From an uncultured Oscillospiraceae bacterium (GTDB taxonomy: Bacteria; Bacillota; Clostridia; Oscillospirales; Oscillospiraceae): a DNA stretch of 31,265 nt. Location: assembly GCA_934553255.1 (NCBI GenBank), contig CAKTEZ010000016.1:1-31265 (forward strand). Reading direction: 5' to 3'. Positions within the stretch are counted from its first letter, which is position 1; every line of letters starts with the position of its first letter. The position numbers and the translations under genes were made by a program. Under the pieces are notes generated by a model. That model did no database searches. It had not been told where the DNA came from and worked only from the letters and a program-made list of their open reading frames with translations. Below are positions 8,105 to 16,865 of this stretch, piece by piece.

Positions 8105-9087
8105 TAAAACATTTACACTATTTTATCGGCTCCTGCACCGATCCGCACCGCAATCTGGCGCTGGAGGAGTATCTGACCGACACCGTGGCGGTGGATACCT
8201 GCGTTCTCTACCTCTGGCAGAACAAGCACACGGTCGTCATCGGCCGCAACCAGAACGCGTGGCAGGAATGCCGCACCACCGAACTGGAGCGCGACGGCGG
8301 GACGCTTGCCCGCCGGCTCTCCGGCGGCGGCGCGGTGTATCACGACATGGGCAATCTCAACTTCACATTTTCGCTGCGTACGGAGGATTATGACCTGCGC
8401 CGCCAGCAGAGCGTGATCGTCGAGGCCTGCCGCAGTCTGGGCATTCCGGCGGAGATCTCAGGCCGCAACGACATTCTGACGAACGGCTGCAAATTCTCCG
8501 GCAACTCGTTCTACTCGCACAACGGCCGCTCGTTCCACAACGGAACGCTGCTTGTTCGCGTGGACCTCGCAAACCTCGGCAGGTATCTCACGCCCTCGCG
8601 CGCCAAGCTTGAGAGCAAGGGCGTTGCCTCCGTGCGCTCGCGCGTCATCAACCTGACGGAGCTGAGGCCGGACCTGACCGTTGAGCGCCTTGCTCGCGCG
8701 ATGGTCGAGGCTTTCGAGGCGGTCTATGGGCTGACGGCACGCCCGCTCCGCGAAAGCGACCTTGACGCCGCCGAGATCGAACGCCGCTATTGGCGTTTCC
8801 GCAGCTACGAATGGGTGTACGGCAAAAGCGTCCCCTTCTCGTTCTCCTGCAGCAAGCGCTTTGTCTGGGGCGAGCTGACGCTGCAATTTGCCGTGGAGAA
8901 CGGCGTCTGCGCCGACGCCGCCGTCTGGACGGACGCGATGGACGCAGACTTTGCCGCGCCGCTGGCGGACGCTCTGCGCGGCTGCCGCTTCTCCGTGGGG
9001 GCGCTGTGCGAGCGCGTCCGCGGCACGGGAGCCTGCGCGCCTTATGCGGACGATCTCTGCGCGCTACTGCGCGCGCAGGATGTCTGA
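8101..9087 (+). CDS. lplA: Lipoate--protein ligase A
   Basis: A 328-residue protein. RRLSGGGAVYHD at residues 71-82 is the lipoate/adenylate loop of the family. GCKFSGNSF places the catalytic lysine at K131, and HNGTLLV follows at about 146-152. A C-terminal accessory domain of about 85 residues is present, so this is the full two-domain bacterial LplA type. It activates free lipoate with ATP and attaches it to a lysine, here most plausibly K63 of GcvH. The ATG overlaps the gcvPB stop. No lipoate synthase (lipA) or octanoyltransferase (lipB) is in the window. Confidence 0.95.
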   Translation: MIKHLHYFIGSCTDPHRNLALEEYLTDTVAVDTCVLYLWQNKHTVVIGRNQNAWQECRTTELERDGGTLARRLSGGGAVYHDMGNLNFTFSLRTEDYDLRRQQSVIVEACRSLGIPAEISGRNDILTNGCKFSGNSFYSHNGRSFHNGTLLVRVDLANLGRYLTPSRAKLESKGVASVRSRVINLTELRPDLTVERLARAMVEAFEAVYGLTARPLRESDLDAAEIERRYWRFRSYEWVYGKSVPFSFSCSKRFVWGELTLQFAVENGVCADAAVWTDAMDADFAAPLADALRGCRFSVGALCERVRGTGACAPYADDLCALLRAQDV

Positions 9088-9101
9088 CCCCCAAACATCA
9101 C

Positions 9102-9130
9102 GCAATGCCGCCGAAAAACGGCGGCATTGC
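9102..9130 (+). terminator. Perfect hairpin between lplA and lpdA, possible attenuator
   Basis: GCAATGCCGCCG (9102-9113) pairs exactly with CGGCGGCATTGC (9119-9130) around an AAAAA loop. It is followed by TCTCAAAAAGG, so there is no proper T-run, and the lpdA ribosome site begins about 10 nt later. It may reduce read-through, protect the upstream mRNA or mark a processing point. Termination is not certain. Confidence 0.5.
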
Positions 9131-9152
9131 TCTCAAAAAGGAAAGAAAAAGT

Positions 9153-10532
9153 ATGGCTGATTATCAACTCATCGTTATCGGCGCCGGTCCCGGCGGGTAC
9201 GAGGCCGCGCTCCGCGCGGCAAGGCTCGGCAAAAAGGTCGCCGTGGTCGAACGCCGCGAGGCGGGCGGCACCTGTTTGAACCGCGGCTGCATTCCGACGA
9301 AGACGCTGCTCCACTCCTCCGCCATTTACCGCGACGCGAAAAACGGCGCGTACTGCGGCATTCATGCCGACGGCATCCGCGCCAATATGACGGAAATTTT
9401 TGCCTACAAGCGCGAGATCTCGCAGAAGCTTTCCTCCGGCATCGAAGCGCTGTTCAAGACCGCAAAGATCGACCTGCTGCGCGGCACAGCGCTCATCACC
9501 GGCTCCGGCCGCGTCCGCGTGACGGACGCGGAGGGAATGATCACGGACTACGCCTGCGACGATATTCTCATCGCCACCGGCTCCGTCCCGTCCCGCCCGC
9601 CGATCCCCGGTCTGGAGCTGGCGATGACCTCCGATGAACTGCTCGAGGGCTGCGACCACCTCTACCGCTCCATTATCATCATCGGCGGCGGTGTCATCGG
9701 CATCGAATTTGCCGCGTTCTACGCCGACCTCGGCTGCGAGGTGACCGTGATCGAAGGCATGGACCGTCTGCTGCCCAACCTGGATAAGGAACTGGGACAG
9801 AACCTCGCGTTGATCCTCAAAAAGCAGGGTGTGAAGGTCTATACGAACGCGATGGTTCAAAGCGTGGAGCCGTCGGGCAAGGATCTCGCCGTACGCTTCA
9901 TCTTCAAGGAGAAGGAGGAAGCGGTCACGGGCGAGGCGGTGCTCTGCGCCATCGGCCGCCGCCCCTACTGCGACGGATTGTTTGCCGACGGCGTAAGCGT
10001 CGGAATGAACGGCCGCAGCATCGCGGTCAACGAGAATTTTGAAACAAGCCTGCCGCGCGTTTACGCCATCGGCGATGTGTCGGCAAAAATCCAGCTCGCC
10101 CATGTCGCCACCGCGCAGGGCATTGCCTGCGTTGAGCATTTGTGCGGCGCAAGGGGTCACACCGATCTTTCGGTCGTGCCGAGCTGCATTTACTGCCGTC
10201 CGGAGATCGCGGTCGTCGGCATGACCGAGGCAGAGGCCAGGGAAGCGGGGCTTCCCGTCAAGGTCGGCAAGCATGTTATGTTCGGCAACGCCAAGACGCT
10301 TATTGCCGACCCCGGGCGCTGTTTTATGAAGTTCGTCGCCCACGCCGAAACACACGAGCTGCTCGGCGCGCAGCTCATGTGCGAGCATTCGAGCGACATG
10401 ATCGGCGGCGTGGCGCAGGCGCTCGCCAACCGCCTGACCGCCGAGCAGTTCTGCCGCGCGATGCGTCCGCACCCCTCATTCGAGGAGGCGATGACCGCCG
10501 CGTTGGAGGACCTGTGCGAAAAGCTCGGCTGA
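9153..10532 (+). CDS. lpdA: Dihydrolipoyl dehydrogenase (L protein of the glycine cleavage system)
   Basis: A 459-residue flavoprotein. The FAD loop GAGPGG is at residues 10-15, the redox disulfide is C41/C46 in GGTCLNRGCIPTKT, the NAD loop GGGVIG is at 178-183, the second FAD motif is VYAIGDVS, and the C-terminal His-Glu pair is H440/E445 in RPHPSFEE. It reoxidises dihydrolipoyl-GcvH with NAD. There is no N-terminal lipoyl domain. The start ATG 9153 follows AAAAAGGAAAG; the upstream open frame is a shadow of lplA. It lies last in the gcv group, separated from lplA by a hairpin, so it could also be expressed at a different level. Confidence 0.96.
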   Translation: MADYQLIVIGAGPGGYEAALRAARLGKKVAVVERREAGGTCLNRGCIPTKTLLHSSAIYRDAKNGAYCGIHADGIRANMTEIFAYKREISQKLSSGIEALFKTAKIDLLRGTALITGSGRVRVTDAEGMITDYACDDILIATGSVPSRPPIPGLELAMTSDELLEGCDHLYRSIIIIGGGVIGIEFAAFYADLGCEVTVIEGMDRLLPNLDKELGQNLALILKKQGVKVYTNAMVQSVEPSGKDLAVRFIFKEKEEAVTGEAVLCAIGRRPYCDGLFADGVSVGMNGRSIAVNENFETSLPRVYAIGDVSAKIQLAHVATAQGIACVEHLCGARGHTDLSVVPSCIYCRPEIAVVGMTEAEAREAGLPVKVGKHVMFGNAKTLIADPGRCFMKFVAHAETHELLGAQLMCEHSSDMIGGVAQALANRLTAEQFCRAMRPHPSFEEAMTAALEDLCEKLG

Positions 10533-10685
10533 GCATCCCAACGAGCGGCTTCCTCCTCTCAGCACCGGCATTCTCCGGCGCGGCTGTATCCCTGCCGCCG
10601 ACCGCGCCGGACAGTCTCTTGCATTCCCCGACGGCAAACCGGCCAGAACGGGAGTCCGACGCTCCGGTTCCGAACGCGTCCGATC

Positions 10686-11414
10686 TTACCGAAGCAGCTG
10701 TTGGATCACGGTGACCGCGCCGGAGAGAATGACATAGGCGTACACCAGACGGCGGAGCTGGGCGGCGTCAAGACGGCTGCCGAGCTTCAGGCCGAAGCGC
10801 TGCCCGCACACCACACCCGCAACGCCGAGCAGCGTCAGCGGCAGGAGGTCGAGCGTGTAATAGCCGCTCAGAATGCGCGTGGTGATGGAGGTCACATTAT
10901 TGACGGCAAAGTTTGCCTGCGCGTTGGCGAGGTAGCTCTCGCGGCTGTCCGTGGCGGCGAGGTAGTAGAGCGCCATGATCGGCCCGCCGATGGAGAACAG
11001 CCCGCCGCAGACGCCCGCGAGCAGGCCGCAGACAACGGTGACGGCGGGGGTGATGCGGATAGCCGCTTTCTTTTCGGTCAGCAGCAGATAGACTCCCAGC
11101 AGCATCAGGAACGCGCCGAACACAATGGTCATCACGCGCAGATCCATCGCGCCGACGAAACGGATGGCTGCGACGCTTGCGACGGCGTAAAGCAGCGTCG
11201 GCGGGAGGGTGATGCGGAGGTCTACGCTTTTTCGCAGCCTCCACGCCAGCGTGACCGTCAGGCCGAGGCAGATGGAGGTGGAGACCGAGGGGGCGACCGC
11301 CATGGTGAAAAAGTACGGCAGAACGGTCATCATCACGACCGCCGCACCGAAGCCGGTGATGGATTGGACAAAACCGCCGAGCGCTGCGCTCAGTACAACC
11401 GCAAGGTATACCAT
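10686..11414 (-). CDS. TauE/SafE family membrane transport protein
   Basis: A 242-residue, very hydrophobic protein with about seven to eight membrane segments. The N-terminal AALGGFVQSITGFGAAVVMM and the mid-protein LLAGVCGGLFSIGGPIMALYYLA are the two repeated motifs of the TauE/SafE (DUF81) family. These permeases are thought to export organosulfonates, sulfite or related anions, but the substrate cannot be read from the sequence. The start at 11414 follows GAGGGAGAGGAA. It is convergent with lpdA across a 153-bp gap and lies downstream of the liv operon terminator, so it probably has its own promoter, which I did not identify. Confidence 0.87.
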   Translation of the reverse strand: MVYLAVVLSAALGGFVQSITGFGAAVVMMTVLPYFFTMAVAPSVSTSICLGLTVTLAWRLRKSVDLRITLPPTLLYAVASVAAIRFVGAMDLRVMTIVFGAFLMLLGVYLLLTEKKAAIRITPAVTVVCGLLAGVCGGLFSIGGPIMALYYLAATDSRESYLANAQANFAVNNVTSITTRILSGYYTLDLLPLTLLGVAGVVCGQRFGLKLGSRLDAAQLRRLVYAYVILSGAVTVIQQLLR

Positions 11415-11442
11415 GATCGCGTTCCTCTCCCTCTTTTCGATG

Positions 11443-11477
11443 AAAAATGACCGTCAGCACAACGGCTGACGGTCATT
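11443..11477 (-). terminator. Intrinsic terminator of the liv operon
   Basis: Arms AATGACCGTCAGC (11446-11458) and its exact complement (11465-11477) surround a 6-nt loop. On the minus strand the stem is followed by TTTTT (complement of 11443-11447). It lies 39 bp after the livF stop and just upstream of the TauE-family start. Confidence 0.88.
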
Positions 11478-11516
11478 CTATTTCATTTTACGCGGGGTGT
11501 CAAGGCGGCGCGGAGT

Positions 11517-12225
<709 letters not shown>

Positions 12226-12233
<8 letters not shown>

Positions 12234-13074
12234 CCTCTTCCACCCCCAGATAGGCGTCGATGACGCGCTGGTTGTTCTGGATCTCCTCCGGCGTGCCGGT
12301 GGCGATCAGCTCGCCGAAGTCGATGACATAGATGCGGTCGGAAATGTCCATGACGAGGTCCATGTGGTGTTCGATGAGCAGGATAGTCATGTGGAACTCG
12401 TCGCGGATGCGGCCGATAAACTCGGTCAGCTCGTCGGTCTCCTGCGGGTTCATGCCGGCGGCAGGCTCGTCGAGCATCAAAAGCTGCGGCTTTGTGGCCA
12501 GCGCGCGGGCGATCTCCAGACGGCGCTGCTTGCCGTAAGGCAGAGAGGTCGCCAGCTCGTCCTTCACATCCTCAAGACCCACGATGCGGAGAAGCTCCAT
12601 GACCTCCTCGCGCTGCTGCGCCTCCTCCTTGCGGTTGAGGCGGAATGTGGCGGAAAGGACATTGCTGGTGCGAAGCATATGCTTGGCGATGAGAACATTG
12701 TCGAACACGGTCTGGGACTTCCACAGGCGGATGTTTTGGAATGTGCGTGCCATGCCGAGCTTGGTGATCTTGTCAGGCGTGGGAGCAAGGACCGGCTCGC
12801 GGACGAATTTCTCGACCTCCTTGCCCTTGTAATTCTGCTTCATCTTGCCCTGCGGGTGGTTGCGGACGATCGGCTCGCCCATAAAGCTGACCTGACCGTT
12901 CGTCGGCTCATACACGCCGGTGATGGTGTTGAACGCTGTGGTCTTGCCCGCGCCGTTGGGGCCGATGAGCGCGACGATCTCGCCCTCGTTGACCTCAAGG
13001 CTCAGGTTGTCGACGGCGACGACGCCGCCGAACTGCATCGTAATGTTGTCAAGACGCAGAACATTCTTGCTCAT
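12226..13074 (-). CDS. livG: Branched-chain amino acid-type ABC transporter ATP-binding protein LivG
   Basis: A 282-residue ATPase: Walker A GPNGAGKTT at 38-46, TFQNIRLW near 111-118, the LivG-type signature LPYGKQRRLEIARAL, Walker B LLMLDEPAAGMNP, and LLIEHHMDLVMDISDRI. It is about 25 residues longer than the common 255-residue LivG. The extra length is a charged insertion at about residues 75-102, between the IVRNHPQG strand and LGMARTFQN. The start overlaps the livM stop (ATGA). Confidence 0.95.
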
Positions 13075-14249
13075 TTTGCCGCCTCCTTCCTGTTTTTCCC
13101 GAGGCTTGACAGCCTCGCGCGGAGAGAACGCAGCGCCTCCGGCAGCTCTTTATCGCCCATAATGCCCTTACGGAAGAACAGCACGACGATCATGATAATG
13201 ATGGAAAACACGACCAGACGGAAGCCGTTGCGGAAGACATCGGGGGCGTTGATGCCGAGGAACTTGCCCATATCAAGCCCGCGCAGCCACCACTCGGACG
13301 CCGAGATGAACAGCAGAGCGCCGATGACGCTTCCGGAGATGGAGCCGATGCCGCCGAGGACGACCATCAGCAAGATCTCATAGGTCATGGCGGCCTTGAA
13401 GTTGTTGGCCTGGGCAATGGAGAGCACCATCGCCATCATGGCGCCGGAGATGCCCGCGAAGAAGCAGCTGGTGCAGAAGGAGAGCATCTTGTGTTTGGCA
13501 AGATCGATGCCCATCGCCTCGGCGGCGATCTCGTCGTCGCGGATGGCCTTGAACGCGCGGCCATAGGTGGAGTTGACGAGCAGCACGATCAGCGCGATGC
13601 AGATCGTGGCGATCAGCACGGGGACAAAGGTGGAGAAGCTCAGCGTCGTGCCGCCGACGGTCAGCTTAAAGGTGTTGATGCGCGCGAAGCTCTTGAGGAG
13701 GTTCGAGCCGTTCGTAAGAGGGCCGAGCTTCTTCCATTGGAAGATGGCGCGGATGATCTCGGCGAAGCCGAGCGTGGCGATGGCAAGATAGTCGCTCTTA
13801 AGGCGCAGCACCGGAAGACCGATGAGGTACGCGAACAGGGCGGCGACAAGGCCGGCGAGCAGCACCGAGACCGCGACACCCAGCACCGTACCCACGGGAC
13901 CGAGGGCGCTGCCGAGAAGCTCGGGGAAGGAGATGCGTACCGCGGCGTTGAAGTACTGGTACACCGTGTCGCGCGCGGTGGAGGGAATGGAGAAAATGGC
14001 GTAGGTGTACGCGCCGATGAGCATGAAGCCCGCATGGCCGAGGGAGAAAAGCCCCGTGAAGCCGTTGAGCAGGTTCATCGACACGGCGGCGAGGGCATAG
14101 ACCGAACCCTTCTGCAGCACCGTGAGCAGCATGGACATGGAGTCGGTCGGCTTGATGACCTGATCGAGTACGAAAACAAGCACAAGGAAGGCGAGTACGG
14201 CAGCGAGCGAGATCATGTTCTGCCGCTTTTGTTGTTCTTTGTTCAGCAT
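13071..14249 (-). CDS. livM: Branched-chain amino acid-type ABC transporter permease LivM
   Basis: A 392-residue membrane protein. After a short charged N-terminus it has about nine to ten hydrophobic segments. Family motifs include NLLNGFTGLFSLGHAGFML, LPVLRLKSDYLAIATLGFAE, the coupling segment GRAFKAIRDDEIAAEAMGID, and MVVLGGIGSISGSVIGA. It pairs with LivH to form the translocation channel. The start follows GAGAGGAGGGCG. A 16-bp gap separates it from livH. Confidence 0.94.
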   Translation of the reverse strand: MLNKEQQKRQNMISLAAVLAFLVLVFVLDQVIKPTDSMSMLLTVLQKGSVYALAAVSMNLLNGFTGLFSLGHAGFMLIGAYTYAIFSIPSTARDTVYQYFNAAVRISFPELLGSALGPVGTVLGVAVSVLLAGLVAALFAYLIGLPVLRLKSDYLAIATLGFAEIIRAIFQWKKLGPLTNGSNLLKSFARINTFKLTVGGTTLSFSTFVPVLIATICIALIVLLVNSTYGRAFKAIRDDEIAAEAMGIDLAKHKMLSFCTSCFFAGISGAMMAMVLSIAQANNFKAAMTYEILLMVVLGGIGSISGSVIGALLFISASEWWLRGLDMGKFLGINAPDVFRNGFRLVVFSIIIMIVVLFFRKGIMGDKELPEALRSLRARLSSLGKNRKEAAK

Positions 14250-14265
14250 AACGCGCCCTCCTCTC

Positions 14266-15192
14266 TCAGACCTTGTCGGTCTGCTTCTCGCCGAACAGGC
14301 CCGTCGGCTTGAAGACCAGAACGACGATAAGAATTACGAAGGTCACCGCATCGGAGAAGGTGGAGAAATCCAGCTGCTCCGCAATAAGGCCCTGCGTCAG
14401 CAGGATCGTGTCAAGCCCCTTGACAAGGCTCTCGCAGATGCCGATGATGAACGCACCGACGACCGCGCCGGGGACCGAGCCGATGCCGCCGAACACCGCC
14501 GCGACGAACGCCTTGAGGCCGGGCATGCCGCCGGAGGTGGGGACGATGCCGGGGTAGTTCGTGAAGAACAGGAGCGAGCCGACGGCGGCGAGGAAGGTGC
14601 CGATGATAAAGGTGACGGAGATGACGGTGTTGATACGGATACCCATGAGCTGTGCCGTTTCAAAGTCGCGCGAGACCGCGCGCATCGCCATGCCGATCTT
14701 CGTATGGTTGATGAGCATGACCAGCGCGAAGACGAGCGCAATGGTCAAAAACGGGGTAATGACTGTGACGCGCGTGGTGGTGGCGCCGAAAACGGTGACC
14801 TTGTCGGAGATCCACGGGATCTCCGGATAGTTCTGGTTCAGACCGCCCGTGATGTAGAGCGCGAGGTTCTGCAGAAGATAGCTCACGCCGATGGCCGAGA
14901 TCATGACGGACATACGCGGCGCGGTACGCAGCGGCTTATACGCCACGCGCTCGATGGTGAAGCCGAGCAGGACGGTGAGCATAATCATCAGCGGAATGGC
15001 TGCGTAGAGCGGCATCGCCGCGGCGAGGTAGACCATCAAAAGACCCGCGACCATAAAAACATCGCCGTGGGCGAAGTTAATAAGGCGCAGGATGCCGTAG
15101 ACCATCGTGTAGCCGATGGCGATAAGGGCGTACTGTCCGCCCACCGAGATCCCCGACAGGAGATACGGCAGAACGGTGCCGGATAAAGTCAT
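14266..15192 (-). CDS. livH: Branched-chain amino acid-type ABC transporter permease LivH
   Basis: A 308-residue membrane protein, normal for LivH. The chosen start at 15192 follows CAAGGGAGGAAATC and gives the hydrophobic N-terminus MTLSGTVLPYLLSGISVGGQ; the longer open frame upstream is not hydrophobic and has no ribosome site. Motifs seen are GYTMVYGILRLINFAHGDVF, the coupling segment GMAMRAVSRDFETAQLMGI and VFGGIGSVPGAVVGA. A 150-bp gap with a strong hairpin separates it from livK upstream. Confidence 0.95.
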   Translation of the reverse strand: MTLSGTVLPYLLSGISVGGQYALIAIGYTMVYGILRLINFAHGDVFMVAGLLMVYLAAAMPLYAAIPLMIMLTVLLGFTIERVAYKPLRTAPRMSVMISAIGVSYLLQNLALYITGGLNQNYPEIPWISDKVTVFGATTTRVTVITPFLTIALVFALVMLINHTKIGMAMRAVSRDFETAQLMGIRINTVISVTFIIGTFLAAVGSLLFFTNYPGIVPTSGGMPGLKAFVAAVFGGIGSVPGAVVGAFIIGICESLVKGLDTILLTQGLIAEQLDFSTFSDAVTFVILIVVLVFKPTGLFGEKQTDKV

Positions 15193-15292
15193 GAAGATTT
15201 CCTCCCTTGCGTTTGCATGATTCCGACCGCGTCGAAAAGCCCTCGCACCAGGTCTGAGACCCTTTCGATGCGGCCTGAAGGAAGCGCAGAGG

Positions 15293-15318
15293 CTGGCGGG
15301 AGCATCCGCTCCCGCCAG
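15293..15318 (-). promoter_or_regulatory. Intercistronic hairpin between livK and livH
   Basis: CTGGCGGGAGC (15293-15303) and its exact complement (15308-15318) form an 11-bp GC-rich stem with a 4-nt loop. It lies 25 bp after the livK stop on the minus strand and is not followed by a T-run. Such stems after solute-binding-protein genes commonly stabilise that part of the mRNA or reduce read-through, so the binding protein is made in excess over the membrane subunits. This role is inferred from position. Confidence 0.65.
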
Positions 15319-15343
15319 CACGAATATTGCGCTGTGCTTTGGT

Positions 15344-16513
15344 TCAGTTGGCCTTGGCGATGGTGACGAAGTCCCAGCTGCCCGTCTGCGTGTTGCACTG
15401 CTTGACAACGGCGCTGTCGCGGATGGCGTCGCCGATGTCGTTGAGTGCGATCTCACCGGTCACGCCGGTCACGGTGACATTCGGCAGAGCCTCGAGTACG
15501 GCGGCGGGATCGACGGAGCCGGCAGCCTTGATGGCCTCGAGAGCGAAGTTATAAGCGTCGTAGCCCATGGCGGTGACGGCAGCAAGCTCGTCATTGCCGC
15601 CGTTGTTGGCAAGCGCGGTGGAGTCGCCCTTGATCCACGCCTTGATGCCGGAGTCGAACGCGGGGTCCGCACCCTCCTGATAGAAGGTGGTCACGCAGAT
15701 CTCAACATCGGTACCCTTGGCGGCGTCAAGGATAACATTGGAGTCCCAGGTGTCACCCGCGAGAATGGGCATACCGAGGGACTGGGCGCTCGCCTTGGCG
15801 ATGATCTGGGCGGCAGCCTCGGTGGAGACGGGGGAAAAGAACACGTCGCAGCCCTGATTCTGGGCGTTGGTGATGTAGGTGGAGTAGTCAGAGGTACCCT
15901 CGGGGAAGGTCTCCTGCACGCAGTCCTCCGCGCCGAAGGCCTGAACGAAGTAGTTCACCAGACCGCCGGAGTAGTCATCGCCCTGCTTGGACAGGCAGTA
16001 TGCCTTCTTGGCGCCAAGCTCGGTCTTGGCATAGTTGGCAAGCACCGTACCCTGGAAGGGATCGAGGAAGCAGATGCGGAAGTAAACATCGCAGTCCGAG
16101 GTGACCTGCGGGTTGGTGCAGGTGACGCCGACGGCGGGAACGCGCGCAGCGGAGAAGGTATCGCCCGCGGCGATGGACACGCCGGAGCCGTAGGAGCCGA
16201 GTACGATGGACACACCGCTGGAGATCAGCGTCTGCGCGGCGGTGGGCGCCTTATCGTTGGACGAAGCGTTATCGGCATAGACCAGCTCGACCTTATAGGT
16301 CTCGCCGCCGATCTCGACGGTGGGGATCAGAGAGTTGGCATACTGCATGCCAAGGATCTCCTGCTTGCCGCCCGCGCCGTTATCGCCGGACTGGGGTTCA
16401 AACACACCGATCTTGACGACCTTTTCGTCGCTGCCGCCGCTCTCCTTGGAGCCGCAGGCGACCAGACCGAGCGCCATAACGAGCGCAAGGACGAGTGCAA
16501 GAATTTTCTTCAT
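15344..16513 (-). CDS. livK: ABC transporter substrate-binding lipoprotein (Leu/Ile/Val-binding type)
   Basis: A 389-residue lipoprotein. The start at 16513 follows AGGAGGATACGAAA and gives a textbook signal peptide: MKK, a hydrophobic core, and the lipobox LVAC with the lipidated cysteine at about residue 20. The spacer GSKESGGSDEK follows. The mature part begins VVKIGVFEPQSGDNGAGGKQ and continues with a periplasmic-binding-protein type I fold (IVLGSYGSGVSIAAGD, VFFSPVSTEAAAQIIAKA). A 22-residue upstream extension in the same frame has no ribosome site. It captures the substrate on the outer face of the membrane for LivHMGF. The ligand may be a branched-chain or other amino acid and is not settled by sequence. 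Confidence 0.94.
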   Translation of the reverse strand: MKKILALVLALVMALGLVACGSKESGGSDEKVVKIGVFEPQSGDNGAGGKQEILGMQYANSLIPTVEIGGETYKVELVYADNASSNDKAPTAAQTLISSGVSIVLGSYGSGVSIAAGDTFSAARVPAVGVTCTNPQVTSDCDVYFRICFLDPFQGTVLANYAKTELGAKKAYCLSKQGDDYSGGLVNYFVQAFGAEDCVQETFPEGTSDYSTYITNAQNQGCDVFFSPVSTEAAAQIIAKASAQSLGMPILAGDTWDSNVILDAAKGTDVEICVTTFYQEGADPAFDSGIKAWIKGDSTALANNGGNDELAAVTAMGYDAYNFALEAIKAAGSVDPAAVLEALPNVTVTGVTGEIALNDIGDAIRDSAVVKQCNTQTGSWDFVTIAKAN

Positions 16514-16582
16514 TTTCGTATCCTCCTGATTTTTCCGCCGCATTGCTGCGGCCTGGGGCGATCCCGCCCCGAATTTCAATTT

Positions 16583-16611
16583 ATTCTATCGGATCATCCA
16601 AAATTTTTCAA
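16583..16611 (-). promoter_or_regulatory. Sigma-A-type promoter of the liv operon
   Basis: On the minus strand, -35 TTGAAA (complement of 16606-16611), a 17-bp spacer, and -10 TAGAAT (complement of 16583-16588). Each box has five of six consensus bases. The start would be near 16576, giving a leader of about 60 nt that holds two small stems (16538-16551 and 16555-16570) before the livK ribosome site. Confidence 0.8.
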
Positions 16612-16795
16612 GGGTCGAAACTGTCAGTTTTTTCCGGCCGTTTTGAACGACCCTCCCCCTGAAAGCAGCATACCTGCGTGCATTTGTGCGCGGTGCAAGG
16701 ACGCATAGGCGTTTATTGAGAAATTCTATCGCCCTCGTGTCTTTGCGGAGCGGACAGATGGCTTTGGCATTTTGCACAATGCGAATTCGCGCGGC
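16612..16795. other. Intergenic stretch between the ftsH terminator and the livK promoter
   Basis: Together with the terminator and promoter at its two ends this makes a 352-bp gap between ftsH and livK. I find no convincing gene or RNA in it. There is a short palindrome GCGAATTCGC near 16782-16791 and small inverted repeats. Open frames that cross it have no ribosome site and no recognisable product. Confidence 0.5.
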
Positions 16796-16847
16796 AAAAA
16801 AGAAAAAGCGGCGCGGGGAGCGGAAAAGCCCGTCCCTGCGCCGCTTT
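16796..16847 (-). terminator. Intrinsic terminator after ftsH
   Basis: A 15-bp stem, 16805-16819 with 16833-16847 (core AAAGCGGCGC / GCGCCGCTTT plus GGGGA / TCCCT with one wobble), has a 13-nt loop. On the minus strand it is followed by the T-rich tract TTTTTCTTTTTT, partly within the stem end. It closes the gdpP-to-ftsH operon. Confidence 0.92.
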
Positions 16848-16865
16848 CGGCATTCGTCCTTTTGT

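Noticed and set aside
10646..10670. Inverted repeat GAACGGGAG / CTCCGGTTC between lpdA and the TauE-family gene
   Set aside because: One mismatch, short arms and no T-run on either strand, so there is no basis for calling a terminator between the convergent genes.
16583..16620. A CodY box near the liv promoter
   Set aside because: The AAAATTTTT stretch near 16600 does not align with the two halves of AATTTTCWGAAAATT well enough.
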